The translations under genes and the position numbers were made by a program. Source: Prochilodus magdalenae (Eukaryota > Chordata > Actinopteri > Characiformes > Prochilodontidae). From it: 64,000 nt of DNA. The notes below the pieces were generated by a model. It saw only the letters and a program-made list of their open reading frames with translations, was not told the origin of the DNA and did not search any database. Location of the stretch: the NCBI GenBank assembly GCA_024036415.1, contig JAMWET010003506.1:17501-81500 (forward strand). Direction: 5' to 3'. Positions 1 to 10,794 of this stretch are shown here, piece after piece (within the stretch, counting starts at the first letter, position 1; each line of letters starts with the position of its first letter).

Positions 1-299
1 TTATTGATTTATTTATTTAATTAATTTATTTATTAACGTCCTTAAAGTAATAGTTTGACAAAAAAAAATTCTAATTGGTATGAATTTCCATTTACCCCAA
101 ACACAGCAGATCAGTCAAGACGTTTGGTCTCAAAATCGTGCCCCATTTGTTCAGAAGTGGAACCACAAAGTTAATGTAGCTGACAAACTGCCATGTGCCT
201 GAAAATCAATAGTCTCACTAACTTGCTCAGACCACATCCGTTTTCAGCGGTTCCATAAATGAATCGGCTAATAAGATAAAAATACTAACAAAACAATCA
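1..299. other. AT-rich unassigned sequence
   Basis: The first 40 bases are a TTTA/TTAA-rich tract. The rest is AT-rich and shows no coding, RNA or terminal-repeat signal. It may be the 3' flank of the hAT relic that follows on the minus strand. Confidence 0.4.
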
Positions 300-430
300 G
301 AGAAAATGATTCAGATTCTTAAACCGAACTAATAAATGGTCTCCTTGTTGGAGGAACTTGTGGCTGGCGTGTTTCCTTGCCAGGTTAGAGAGCCATAGGC
401 AGAGCCTCCAGGATTCCCTTAACCACTCCA
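300..430 (-). pseudogene. hAT transposase remnant, C-terminal dimerisation region
   Basis: Minus-strand translation gives, in two neighbouring frames, a segment resembling the conserved hAT C-terminal block (family form A-T-S-V-P-S-E-R-x-F-S). Here it reads T-P-A-T followed after a frame change by VPPTRRPFISSV. Stops and frame changes make it non-functional. It lies downstream, in transcription order, of the hAT segments at 1060-1560 and 2739-3310 on the same strand, so all three are probably pieces of one old transposase gene. The match is short and partly by eye. Confidence 0.4.
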
Positions 431-454
431 GCAGCACTTGTCCACAAAAGATCT

Positions 455-825
455 GTGGTTCTTAAACTGGTGCTGTTCAGGCTTCTTAGAACCTTGGTGC
501 TAACAAGGAACTAGTCTATGTTTGAACAAGGTTTTACTGGAACCAAGGAACAAAATGGATACGCCATCAACAGAGAGCACTGCACAGCGGTAGTAACCAG
601 TAGTAACAAGATGGCGAAGCCTATACATTACCTGTGAGCGTTGGTGCTGTTATTTCAGATGCCCATGGATGTCCTCACAGTTCGTGCTAAAGGGTAGTAT
701 TCTTTGGTTCCAGCTGGGAACAAACTTCTCGGGTTCTGAACCTATTTATCTTTGTTGGAAATGTGCCAAATGGTTTAAAATTAGGTGTGCAGACTGAAAC
801 TCCAAGTTGGTGGATAGGGCTAAGG
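455..825 (+). mobile_element. Dispersed repeat copy 1 (partner at 12858-13335), probable non-autonomous DNA transposon
   Basis: This block aligns along its length, with gaps, to 12858-13335. Shared landmarks include a run near CATCAACAGA, the phrase CAAGATGGCG, ACCTGTGAGCG and TTCTTTGGTTCCAGCT, in the same order and orientation. It has no coding capacity. The pairing shows a dispersed repeat family; assigning it to non-autonomous hAT-like elements is inference from general style, and I could not define terminal inverted repeats. It sits between two pieces of the hAT relic and therefore seems to have inserted into it. Confidence 0.5.
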
Positions 826-1059
826 TCCTCCTCAGCATCTAGTGCTTAGAGGGAGCACTGTAGCTCATGGCCTGGTCCTGTTGCAGAGCTTTGCCTGCAG
901 TGACCTTAAAGAAACTTCCAGTCTTCTGCTCTGCTTCTCATCTCAAGACCACACCTTTTTAGAGGGGACAAGAAAACAGGTATACCTTGTTTAATCTGAC
1001 TGGATGGGTATGGGAATTAACCTTGGGTGCAGAGTATAGGCTATTCAGGTCATAGGTCA

Positions 1060-1560
1060 TTCACTTCTTCATTTCATCTAGTTCACATTTTCTGTGGGAT
1101 GCGCTTGGTGAGGCCTCCTGTACTGCCAGTTTTGAGTTGTTGTAGAGGTGAAGGGTTGGTTTGGACCCACTTGGATATTTCTTTCCTGAAAGTGCGTCTG
1201 TGAATTCAACCAGAAGGTCTAGAGACTTGTCGATGGCCTTTAGTGCATCAGTGTCTCAGATGTTTCAATGTTCAGGGCCTTTTGGTTGTTGAAGAGGACC
1301 TGGGCTATGGCCTTCTGCTGCTCAAGGACACTGTCAATCATGCTCTGCTTAGTTCCCCGTCTGGTTGGACATTCTGTCTATACAAGTGTACCGGGAGCTG
1401 CTCAGCCTCTCGCACAGTTGGAGAAAAAAGAGGGAGCTTTTCTGGAGAAGGACAGAAGAAGCTGAACAGCTACTTAGAGAGCCCCATCGTGCCGTTGATC
1501 CTGGAATCCTTCAGCCCATGTACAACCCTAAATGGATGGAAAATGTTTATTTTAGAAAAC
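1060..1560 (-). pseudogene. hAT (ZBED-like) transposase remnant, middle region
   Basis: On the minus strand the region translates with few breaks to segments such as SMIDSVLEQQKAIAQVLF and, after a frame change, LLVEFTDALSGKKYPSGS. These match the form of fish hAT/ZBED transposases, where a 'TRWNS..M..R..EQ..AI' block precedes 'L..F...T..LS.E.YPT.S'. Upstream sequence to about 1560 gives a weaker match to the helical part before TRWNS. In-frame stops and shifts are present. It is co-oriented with 2739-3310 and 300-430. I see the motifs; that they belong to one broken element is inference. Confidence 0.6.
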
Positions 1561-1699
1561 TCAATGTTGCTTTATTATATTATATATTTATTCATTTAAT
1601 TTGACTTTTATTTCATTGCAGACAGTTTGAACTAAACCCATTTCATACCTTGTCTGGTCCACTTCTTTTCATTTGTCAATATACATTCATTCCTGTATT

Positions 1700-2400
1700 T
1701 CAGGCCTGCAACACATGCCAGAGGCGGTGCAATTTAGGACTGGTGAATTGGCAGAAAAGCAGTATCCATGAAATACGAAGTCTTTCTATCTGTACAGTGC
1801 ATATCATTAAACGATTTAAGGAACCGAGAGGAATTTCAGTGTGCAGGTCTCATGACTTAGATCCCGCAGACATCACTGCATTGACAGCTGTCAATCAACA
1901 ATCGGATTACTTTGGCAAACCTTTACATTCACAAAGGTCGCATAACACTTTACTGTGCAAAACAGCAACCTTCAGTTAACCATGTCCAGAGGCGTCTGGG
2001 ATGGATGATTACACAGGGTAAATCCTTAATGTGGACAGATGAATCGGTATTCCACATCTTTTGGGGAGGAAATGGACGCCATATGCTCTGGACCCCAGGT
2101 GAAAAGAAGCATCCAAACTGTTATCAACAACAAAAGTTCCAAAGCCAGGGTTTGTGATGATGGTGTCAGTGTGCCAGTGCCCTTGGCAAAGGTCATTTTC
2201 ACTTCTGTGATGCAGCATTAATTAAGAAAAGTAGTTTGAGATCTGAGAGAAACATATGCTGCCTTCAAGAAGACATCTTTTTCAGGAATGCCCATGCATT
2301 TTTCAACAAGACCAGACGAAACCATTGGATATATTTCAAAGGCAAGACTGCAGACTAGGGGGGTGCGGGTACCGGACTGGCCTGGCCACAGTTTTGACCT
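1700..2400 (+). pseudogene. Tc1-like transposase relic inserted in the hAT element
   Basis: Plus-strand translation gives degenerate Tc1 transposase blocks in order. Near 1770-1840 is a helix-turn-helix piece ending IIKRFKE. Near 2020-2160 is WTDESVFHIFWGG followed by EKKHPNCYQQQKFQ (family form WSDE.......D.CYQ). Near 2255-2320 is HMLPSRRHLFQECPCIFQQD, which carries the second catalytic aspartate block. Several frameshifts and stops separate them, so it cannot make an enzyme. Fish Tc1 transposases are about 340 residues; this keeps roughly two thirds. Its strand is opposite to the flanking hAT relic, consistent with later insertion. Confidence 0.75.
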
Positions 2401-2450
2401 TTGACATTAACAAATGAAATGAAGTTGACTAGACAAAACGTGAAATATTG

Positions 2451-2451
2451 C

Positions 2452-2537
<86 letters not shown>
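2451..2537. repeat. (TG)n(TA)n microsatellite
   Basis: A short TG run passes directly into about 37 TA units. It sits just 3' of the Tc1 relic, fitting the TA target preference of that family, though the tract may simply have expanded from a TA site. Confidence 0.97.
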
Positions 2538-2541
<4 letters not shown>

Positions 2542-2738
2542 TACTGTTTAAACTTTTCTCTGATTTGGGGTTGCATTGCATATACACTATATAGCACATC
2601 AAATAGATACATATTACAAAAAATACATCATAGATCATAGATTCGTTATTATTCCTCTTATTGATGTTAAAATCCCATACTGCACACAGTTACATCATCA
2701 CGTTACATGTTATATACCATCAGGAGAAGGAACCCAGC

Positions 2739-3310
2739 TCACCTGGAATCAATGCCTGAAGCACTGGAGCCCCGTCCATCCTTTGACGTTGATGTTTGAG
2801 GCATTGCACGTGGTGATACAGATAAACCTGTCCTGTCCTCCTTTGGGCCCCATGCGTCCTTCCCCTCAGTCCGTGGGTGTTGTTTTATCCCGTGTCTCAC
2901 TATTTGTAGACACTTTGTCTTCAGACTGAAGTCGGTGGCGATGTAATGAATTGTAAGACTGATGTAAGGCTCCATGGCGCAGGTTGACCATTTGCCTGCT
3001 CTGGTGACAGAGTATTTGGCTGTTGAAACATCATTTGCAACTTCCGCACCACATTTATTACACATGGCAGGCAGTGCAACTCTGGTGAAAGGATGAAGCG
3101 ATGGTCTTGCGTAACGCTTGTCCTTTTCTGAATTCCTTGGTACTAACCGTGCTAATTGGGGACATGTCTTTTACTGCGATGGCATGTGTTGTTTCTTTTT
3201 GTCTTGGAGAGCTGGATGGGTAGACGGTTGCATTATTAAGAGTGTCCTTAAGCGATGACAGAGGGGCTTTACTTTTCATTGTCTTCAACTTCAGCTTTGC
3301 CCTCATATGG
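2739..3310 (-). pseudogene. hAT (ZBED-like) transposase remnant, N-proximal half
   Basis: Minus-strand frames give, from high to low coordinate, AIAVKDMSPISTVSTKEFRK, then after a shift HPFTRVALPAMCNKCGAEVA, then WSTCAMEPYISLTIHYIATD and FSLKTKCLQ. This order is that of ZBED/hAT transposases: 'KDM.P.S.V...GF', then 'PSR..FT...P.LY', then 'WTS.....Y.S.T.HYI...W.L....L'. The aspartate expected just before the W-S/T block is not present (the residues there read TRAGKW), so the first catalytic acid is apparently lost. No BED zinc finger was found upstream. Clearly a pseudogene. Confidence 0.65.
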
Positions 3311-3559
3311 CATGACAGTAAGAAAGCACAACAAAGACGGAGAAATAATATACAAGTGCTTACATTAAAGTCACTCCCATCAACTCCCAGTTATTTCCAG
3401 CCATACAGGATCAGACTTCTCTCTTTTTGAATGGAGAGAGACCAAAATACTCTATACTGGTCAACTCAAAATATTCAAAAAGCAATCAACTTACCGCTCC
3501 AAAACATTAATCACTGATATCATCTGACAAAATCATGTTTTTTGATCTGGCTACTGTGT

Positions 3560-4140
3560 GCATGCAGATCTTAGCAATCTCCTCCAGCCATCCCCTATTC
3601 CAACCTCTCTCATCCGGAATAAGGTCCCGGAACATCCGAGCCAGAACCACCAGGTTCAAGAACAGTTTTCACACAAGGTCTGTCAAACTGATGACACCAG
3701 CAGCAAAGACTACAATACTGAAACATGACTACAATACTGATCCGGCCCTGATCACTCCAGCACTGCACACTGGGCTCTATTTGCCCATGGGAATATATAA
3801 ACTTGCACTTTAACTAAACCTCTAAACACCTGAACTGTGTATATACTGTACATGCGTACACTGTACATCTACACTGTACAGCTGTTTTAGCCATTTACCG
3901 GAACAATGAGTTGCTATTCTCACCACCTGCACTGCACAAATTATATGTTCATCTACTGTTGACAACCACACACTTACTGCACACCTGTCTACCTCAACAC
4001 ACTGTACTCTCCTACATGTACACTCACACTGAGCTGTATTTCGCTCTACTGAATATGCTAACTGCTGTTTGTTCCTCAGTTCTAGTACTCTAACATGCTG
4101 ACGTACCATTACTGCACTTGTACATTTTGCACATGTCTTT
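3560..4140 (+). mobile_element. LINE fragment: ORF2 C-terminus and 3' UTR, L2/CR1-like
   Basis: At 3577-3690 the plus strand encodes SSHPLFQPLSSGIRSRNIRA followed by RTTRFKNSFH. This is the recognisable tail of fish non-LTR reverse transcriptase ORFs (family form PLPSGRRYR.IRARTARF.NSF.P.AV..LN). What follows is an untranslated stretch with many 'TTACTGCACA..' and 'CTGTACA' phrases, as in fish L2-type 3' UTRs, running into a (CA)n(TA)n microsatellite. It is 5'-truncated like most LINE copies. The clade is an informed guess. Confidence 0.65.
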
Positions 4141-4143
4141 TAT

Positions 4144-4145
<2 letters not shown>

Positions 4146-4191
<46 letters not shown>

Positions 4192-4232
4192 AAGTATATT
4201 TATAAAGTATATGCATATATATATATGTGCAT
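4146..4232. repeat. (CA)n(TA)n microsatellite
   Basis: About 14 CA units pass into TA units and then an AT-rich ATGCATATATAT tract abutting the Tc1 element that starts at 4242. Confidence 0.95.
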
Positions 4233-4241
4233 ATGTACATG

Positions 4242-5044
4242 CAGTGGGGTGCGAAGGTTTGGGCAGCGTTGTTAATTTTCCTGATTTACCTTTATAAAGC
4301 ATTGATTGTTTGGATTCCGTTAAATATATCATATAGTAGACAAACACAGTGATATCTGAGAAGTGAAATTAAGTTTATATGATTTACAGAAAGTGTGCAA
4401 TAATTGTCTAAACAAAATTAAGCAGGTGCATAAATTTGGGCACCAAAAAAAAAACCTTAACTCAGTATTTAGTAGATCCTCCTTTCGCAGAAATAACAGC
4501 CTCTAAACGCTTCCTATAGCTTCTAATGAGAGTCTGGATTGTGGCTGAAGGTATTTTAGACCATTCCTCTTTACAAAACATCTCTAGTTCATTCAGGTTT
4601 GATGGTTTCCGAGCATGGGCAGCTCTCTTTAAGTGACACCACAGATTTTCAATAATATTCAGGTCTGGGGACTGAGATGGCCATTCCAGAACGTTGTACT
4701 TGTTCCTCTGCATGAATGCATTAGTAGATTTTGAGCAGTGTTTAGGGTCGTTGTCTTGTTGGAAGATCCAGCCCCGGCGCAGCTTTAGCTTTGTCACTGA
4801 TTCCTGGACATTGGTCTCCAGAATCTGCTGATATTGATTGGAATCCATGCGTAATCAACTTTAACAAGATTCCCAGTCCCTGTACTGGCCACACAGCCCC
4901 ACAATTTTACTGTAGGTAGCAGGAGTTTTTCTTGGAGTGCTGTGTTCTTTTTTTATTGTGTTATTTTTTTATCCAAACAATCAATGCCATATAAAGGTAA
5001 ATCAGGAAAATTAACAAGGCTGTCCAAACTTTTGCACCCCACTG
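4242..5044 (-). mobile_element. Tc1/mariner element, internally deleted (family A)
   Basis: The ends are inverted copies of about 70 bp: the left begins CAGTGGGGTGCGAAGGTTTG and the right, read on the minus strand, begins CAGTGGGGTGCAAAAGTTTG; both continue to GCATTGATTGTTTGGA. The right flank is TA and the left flank TG, which fits a TA duplication with one mutated base. The element is about 800 bp, half the length of a complete Tc1 copy (about 1.6 kb), because the N-terminal half of the transposase is missing. Residual coding sequence runs on the minus strand. It can only be non-autonomous. Confidence 0.92.
4462..4848 (-). pseudogene. Tc1 transposase, C-terminal half (family A)
   Basis: The frame is open for 128 residues from MDSNQYQQIL to the stop after GGSTKY. 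It holds the second catalytic aspartate (FQQDNDPKH, residue 32) and the glutamate (SPDLNIIENLW, residue 67) with 34 residues between them, the DD34E spacing. Upstream sequence in a shifted frame still shows LWGCVASTGTGNLVKV. The DNA-binding PAIRED-like domain and the first aspartate are absent, so this is the remains of a roughly 340-residue enzyme. The methionine is internal to the ancestral protein and not a real start. Confidence 0.9.
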
Positions 5045-5519
5045 TATATAATGGTGTATAAAAGATAAATGTTAAATGTACCACAATGAAGAAACAGTTA
5101 AGCAGTTAAGGAAAGTCAGACATGCCAGTTGGGATTGTATCAGGAGAAACTAATTTACCTGTGAATTGAGTATGTCAGATATCAGATGTCATTTTCACTT
5201 GTACCCTCTTGCAGGTGGAGATATACTAAAACGTCTACAGTACAGGTAGGAGTTGGACCAATGTGGCCTTCTTTAGCTTGGAGCAGGAGGAACAATCTGT
5301 TCAGCGCAGACCTCTAGGGTTCTGCTGTTCAAATTCATAGAACCTTTCCTTGGTACTTTATATAGAGTGTGCTTATACACTCTTAGGCTACTTTAGCCTG
5401 TGAGTTCTTATCTAGTCTGAACACTTTTGGCCTGTGTTGCTCTAGAGAACAACATTTCTCCTCTATGTTCATCTCTCTTCTCCCCTCTCTGTCTCTCTCG
5501 CTCTCTTCCTCAAGATGAC
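5045..5519. other. Unassigned intergenic sequence
   Basis: Apart from a CT-rich stretch near 5460-5510 I see no coding, repeat or regulatory signal. Confidence 0.4.
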
Positions 5520-5935
5520 CCAAAACGTTTCTAATTATGAGTTGGTTCCCGCTGGTGTTCCGGCTGCCAGGGAGTGGGCCGAGTTCACTGAACCCGCAAA
5601 GTGTACAGCTGTTATCTTTGACTGGTGGCCAAAGCCCAAATCGGAAGCGCTGCTACAAATCAGATGAGTGTGAATGATTCTGTTTAAGGCCCATGGCTCT
5701 CCATTCTTAAGGCCACCCAATCTGGAAGAGGGACGCATCTCCAGAGAGCGACCTTTTTCCCATTTTTCCCCCGGATTAGTTGGAAATGAAACCGGCCAGG
5801 GGGCCATGTAAGGCGAGACGTGACACGGGCTTTGTCGGCCCGGTGAGCGTGTCCGCCGGCCGCATTCGGGGAAGGAACGAAGCCAAATGGAAAACAAAGC
5901 GAGGGTGGACACAGTCAGGTTAGCATGCATGCTGC
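5520..5935. other. GC-richer low-repeat block, candidate conserved non-coding element
   Basis: This block is higher in GC than its surroundings, lacks repeat similarity within the window, and has a 131-codon open frame on the minus strand (5535-5930) that resembles no family I know. It contains ATTA-type and CCGGCCGCATTCGG-like words. It could be an enhancer-type element, a CpG-rich regulatory patch or an unrecognised exon; none can be decided from one sequence. A (TC)n run follows at 5955-5979. Confidence 0.25.
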
Positions 5936-5954
5936 GAGGGAAAAGGAGTCTGAC

Positions 5955-5979
5955 TCCCTCTCTCTCTCTCTCTCTCTCT
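5955..5979. repeat. (TC)n microsatellite
   Basis: About 12 uninterrupted TC units. Confidence 0.95.
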
Positions 5980-5999
5980 GTGTTCCTTCCTTCCCTTAT

Positions 6000-7220
6000 T
6001 CTACCCTTCAGGTGGTCAGTGAGAACCCCATGCTGAGGAGTTCATGCAGGCCTAAGGGCCACAAGCTCTAAACAACACTGGTACAAGCCTGCCTAGAGAT
6101 GATTAGGAGCCATGGAAACACAAAAAAAGCTTCTCTGGTTCTTCGGGGCGAATGTGTTCACTGTCACTAGAAACTGCCAACACACTGCAGCCAAGATCTC
6201 TAAGCCCATAGTTCAGGCCTGAACAATTGGAGGCCTAATCATGTGATATGAACAGTTTTGACCAAAGGTAATGCGATGGTCATCAGCGGTTTTGGCTCTG
6301 GTTAGGGCCAAAGCCAATTTCGCTGCGGCCTATTTTGCAGAAAATTTGACATAGTAAATAATAAACTGCGTAATATAAATATTATACCATCTACAATTAA
6401 AACAATTTATTATCTGCTGGTTCTCACCAATTCAATGCTCATTTTCACCCATCATTTTTTTTAATTTAACATCCTTCTTTTATTCCATTAACCTTAATCT
6501 TATCTAATCATGCATTTACATTTTCATTCAGGTCAATAAATATATATCTGGTCAACAAACAATACCATATTCTACATCCACATTATTATGGATTATTAAC
6601 TGTTCAGCTGAGGATATTACCATGCTATGTTCCATAAACGGTTGGAGTGGGAAGTTGTCTTTCAGTTTTTAAAACGTTATTTTTAAAAGAAGGTGAACTC
6701 TAAAACCATTCTGTCATCTCACATCTCAGTAACCAATCCAGCGCATGCAGGGGCGGGACCACATACATATATTGAAAAGAGTCCCATAAATGAATAAGTA
6801 GTCTATATAACATGAACATGTGAAAGCAAAGTATAAAAACTTGGAGGTGAAAGGCCTTCTGCCTTGACCGCATGCAGGGCCAGTGCACCCTCATATCACG
6901 TACAAGGCTGAAGTACAGTATAAACCTCAGCTGTGGCATCCCATTCACACCACAGAGGTATTCATAGCCCCATCATCCTCGTGTAGCGCCATGTGCAGGA
7001 AAACACGCGAGGCACATCATCCTTTTGTTTACTTTCATCACTTTCATCCTTTCCAGTCAAATTAATTTCATGTCATTTATTATTCCCAAATCAGCAGAAA
7101 TATACTGTATATATAATCACATGATCCTATAGGCCTCCAGCACAAAGCATAATATTAATTCTATCAATATTTAATTTTCAATATTTAATTTGTTCATTCT
7201 TTACCTTTGTGCAGTCTAGC
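6000..7220. other. Unassigned sequence with one short shared repeat segment
   Basis: Mostly AT-rich DNA without recognisable features. At about 6945-7010 a segment containing ATAGCCCCATCATCCTCGTG recurs near 27865-27915 and, more diverged, near 39795-39840, so it belongs to a dispersed repeat of unknown class. Confidence 0.4.
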
Positions 7221-9006
7221 TCCACTCATCCCCACCCTCCCCAACCCTTCATAAACCCCACTCCTCAACCCTTTATTAACCCCCCTCCTCAAACCCCCAT
7301 AACCATACCTCACCAACCCTACATAACAACTCCCCCAACCCTCCAAAAAAACCCTCACCAACCCTTTATAACCATACCTCACCAACCCTCCATAATCCTA
7401 CATAACCACCCCCACAACCCTCCATAAACCCCCCTCCCCAACCCTTCATAACCATACCTCACCAACCCTCCATAATCCTACATAACCACCCCCACAACCC
7501 TCCATAAACCCCCCTCCCCAACCCTTCATAACCATACCTCACCAATCCCTGATAACCCTACATAACCACCCCACCCAGCCCTCCATAAACCCCCCTCCCC
7601 AACCCTTCATAACCATACCTCACCAACCCTCCATAATCCTACATAACCACCCCCGCAACCCTCCATAAACCCCCCTCCCCAACCCTTCATAACCATACCT
7701 CACCAACCCTCCATAATCCTACATAACCACCCCCCCAACCCTCCATAATCCCCTCAACCCTTCATAACCATACCTCACCAACCCTCCATAATCCTACATA
7801 ACCACCCCCGCAACCCTCCATAAACCCCCCTCCCCAACCCTTCATAACCATACCTCACCAATTCCTGATAACCCTACATAACCACCCCACCCAACCCTTC
7901 ATAAACCCCCCTCCCCAACCCTTCATAACCATACCTCACCAACCCTCCATAACCCTCTATAACCACACCACCCAACCCTTCATAAACCCCCCTCCCCAAC
8001 CCTTCATAACCATACCTCACCACCCCCTGATAACCCTACATAACCACGCCCCCCAACACTTTATAAACCCCCCTCCCCAACCCTTCATAACCATAGCTCA
8101 CAAACCCCCGATAACCCTACATAACCACCACCCAACCCTCCATTAACCCCCCCTCCCCAACCCTTCATAACCATACCTCACCACCCCTCCATAACCCTAC
8201 ATAACCACCCCCAACCCTCCATAAACCCCCCTCCCCAACCCTTCATAACCATACCTCAACCAACCCTCCATCACCCGACATAACCACCCCCACCCTCCAT
8301 AAACCCCCTCCTCAACCCTTCATAAATATACCTCACCACCCCTCGATAACCCTACATAACAACCACCCAACCCTCCATAACCATACCTCACCAACCCGCC
8401 ATTACCATACATAACCCTCTCCCCAACCCTTCATAAACCCCCCTCCCCAACCCTTCATAACCATACATAACCACCCCCCAACCCTCCATAAACCCCCCTC
8501 CCCAACCCTTCATAACCATACCTCAATCAACCCTCCATCACCCGACATAACCACCCCCCCAACCCTCCATAATCCCCTCAACCCTTCATAACCATACCTC
8601 ACCACCCCTCCATAACCCAGGATTATAACCACCACAACCCTCCATAACCACCCCCCTACATAAACCCATAAAACCCAACCACCCTCCATAAACCCCCCTC
8701 CCCAACCCTTCATAAACCCCCCCAACAATTTATAACCATACCTCACCAACCCTCCATAACCCTACATAACAAACCCCCAACCCTCCATAAACCCCCCTCA
8801 CCAACATTTCTTAACCATACATCACCAACCCTCCATGACCCTACATAACCAACCCCAACCCTCCATAAACCCCCCCTCCCCAACATTTCATAACCATACA
8901 TCACCAACCTTCCATAACCCTACATAACCACCACCCCAACTCTTCATAAACCCCAACCCCAACCCTTCATAACCATGCCTCACCAGCCCTGCATAACCCT
9001 CCATAG
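7221..9006 (+). repeat. C-rich, nearly G-free minisatellite with 80-bp higher-order unit
   Basis: Almost 1.8 kb built from decamer-like words such as ACCCTTCATA, ACCATACCTC, CATAACCACC and TCCATAAACC. The phrase ACCCTTCATAACCATACCTC starts at 7441, 7521, 7602 and 7682, so eight decamers make a higher-order unit of 80-81 bp in the left part. Further right the units are shuffled and partly deleted. The plus strand almost lacks G, so the minus strand carries dense GGG/GGGG runs with G-quadruplex potential. Open frames across it (for example 7209-7427) are repeat translations and not genes. Confidence 0.97.
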
Positions 9007-9896
9007 CAAGTTTTTAAAGGTGTGTCTAAGACACTGTCCCTGCAGAATTCCATGAAAAAGTAAAAGCAAGTTTGTTAAACTGACATCTCTTTTATGAATG
9101 AATAAGTTTCAAATATGAACAATGTGATACATAAGAAAAAATATCGACTGCCCATTTGGAAAAATGAGCATTGCGCACCCTACTAGACTCTATTAAGCCA
9201 ACTTTCTTTTGATGATGCTTCACATTGCTACATAAAAGCCTGAATCAGACAGAAGCAATTAAAAAAAGTCAAAGCGGCAATTAGTCACAAGGAGCCCTGA
9301 AATCAAAGCAGTAGCAGGAGAATACAGAATAACGTTCCGCGAAATGAGCAGAGGGCTTCGACTGCTAAGGAGCAAGTCGGCAGGGTCTTGTTTGACTACC
9401 TTCTGAGGTGTATGCATGTGTGTGTGTCTCTGTGTGTGTGTGTGTTTGAGCTTTATCAGTGGTGGTATGTTGAGAGCATCTATAATGGAGTCAGTCTTCG
9501 TTATCTGTCTTCGTCTTCAGCAAGCAGTGTCTCTGCAGCAAGCGGCTGCTTCACTCGATAAGGCCGAGCCGGTGGAATGACACTTAAGGGTCGTTAGCAT
9601 AACCTCTAGCTCCTTGCAGAAAGGAGGAGGAAGACACAGAGAGGGGAAAGGGAGAGTCAATTATTCATGTTATGAATAAATCATACGGAACATATCGTTG
9701 GCACCACCCTGGTCACTCCTCCGCGTGAGCATGGAGGAGAGAATGGTAGAGATATTCGGCTGACCCCTCTGAGATTAGCTTCATTATTTATCTTTTCTTT
9801 TGTGGTGTCTCGCCCAGACCTTTCACACGGTCTCATGAATTCACTCATACAGCAGATGGACACATAGTCATACGCTTCCTTCTCTCTCCCTACTTA
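9007..9896. other. Unique sequence, candidate non-coding regulatory block
   Basis: Low-repeat DNA with a short (TG)n tract at about 9417-9445. Homeodomain-like TAAT/ATTA words and mixed composition occur between 9240 and 9880. No coding frame is convincing. The regulatory suggestion is inference only. Confidence 0.25.
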
Positions 9897-10196
9897 AAAT
9901 AATACACTCATCCTCAATAGAGTAGCTGCACCCAGAAGGAAGTATTGGGAAGGAAGATAAAGGTTCCAGGAACAATAAATGATGATGAGTTTGGACGGAT
10001 ATGGGCAATATTAATAGAGCTACACATACAGAAGTAGTGTCTCTCAGTATGGTGTCGGGCCGCCATGTTTGCTCACATGCTAATGGTGTCCTGCAATAAT
10101 ATATCCCATGCAGTTTCAATATTCTCATGCAGTTCCTGCTGATTTTGCAATAGTGGTGGAGGCGTTTGACGAGGCATATGACGAGGCGTATAAACC
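9897..10196 (-). pseudogene. Tc1 transposase 3' fragment (family C), satellite-linked copy 1
   Basis: On the minus strand it carries QELHENIETAWDILLQDTIS, matching the Tc1 C-terminal block 'L...I..AW..IPQDTI', then an end region with ACTGAGAGACACTACTTCTG and ATTATTGTTCCTGGAACC and the outer end GGTGCAGCTACTCTATTGAG. The same 3' region occurs at 15300, 33845 and 50125. Sequence on the other side is the C-rich satellite, joined at about 10196. Confidence 0.75.
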
Positions 10197-10339
10197 CCAC
10201 TCCTCCAAACCCTCCATAATCCTACATAACAACCCCCACAACCCTTCATAACCATACCTCACCAAACCTCCATAACCCTACATAACCACCACCAACCCTC
10301 CATAAACCCCCCTCCCCAACATTTCATAACCATACATCA
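10197..10339 (+). repeat. C-rich satellite island 1
   Basis: About 140 bp of the same decamer-type satellite as 7221-9006, including ACCCTTCATAACCATACCTC, lying between two copies of the Tc1 fragment. Confidence 0.9.
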
Positions 10340-10611
10340 CCCAGAAGGAAGTATGGGAAGGAAGATAAAGGTTCCAGGAACAATAAATGATGATGAGTTT
10401 AGACGGATATGGGCAATATTAAAAGAGCTACACATACAGAAGTAGTGTCTCTCAGTATGGTGTCGGGCCGCCATGTTGGCTAACATGCTAATGGTGTCCT
10501 GCAATAATCCATCCCTTGCATTTTCAATATTCTCATGCAGTTCCTGCTGATTTTGCAATAGGGGTGGAGGCATTTGACGAGGCGTTTGACGAGGCATATG
10601 ACAAGGCGTAT
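10340..10611 (-). pseudogene. Tc1 transposase 3' fragment (family C), satellite-linked copy 2
   Basis: Nearly identical to the inner part of 9931-10196, starting at the same internal CCCAGAAGGA word. It lacks the outer transposon end seen in copy 1, because the satellite ATAACCATACATCA joins directly. The coding block reads QELHENIENARDGLLQDTIS. Confidence 0.8.
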
Positions 10612-10794
10612 AAACCCCACTCCCCAACCCACCTCCTCAAACCCCCATAACCATACCTCACAAACCCTCCATAACCCTACATAACAACCCCCACAACCCT
10701 TCATAACCATACCTCACCAAACCTCCATAACCCTACATAACCACCACCAACCCTCCATAAACCCCCCTCCCCAACATTTCATAACCATACATCA
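10612..10794 (+). repeat. C-rich satellite island 2
   Basis: About 180 bp of the decamer satellite. It includes the same CCAACATTTCATAACCATAC sequence that precedes the Tc1 fragment at 10340, so the junction itself was duplicated. Confidence 0.9.

Noticed and set aside
2401..2640. 79-residue frame with an Ile/Tyr run
   Set aside because: Translation of the (TA)n microsatellite.
5535..5930. 131-residue minus-strand frame in a GC-richer block
   Set aside because: No recognisable domain; more likely chance in GC-rich non-coding DNA. Kept as a candidate regulatory block.
7221..9006. Interstitial telomere array
   Set aside because: No run of CCCTAA/TTAGGG hexamers; the unit is a decamer-based satellite.
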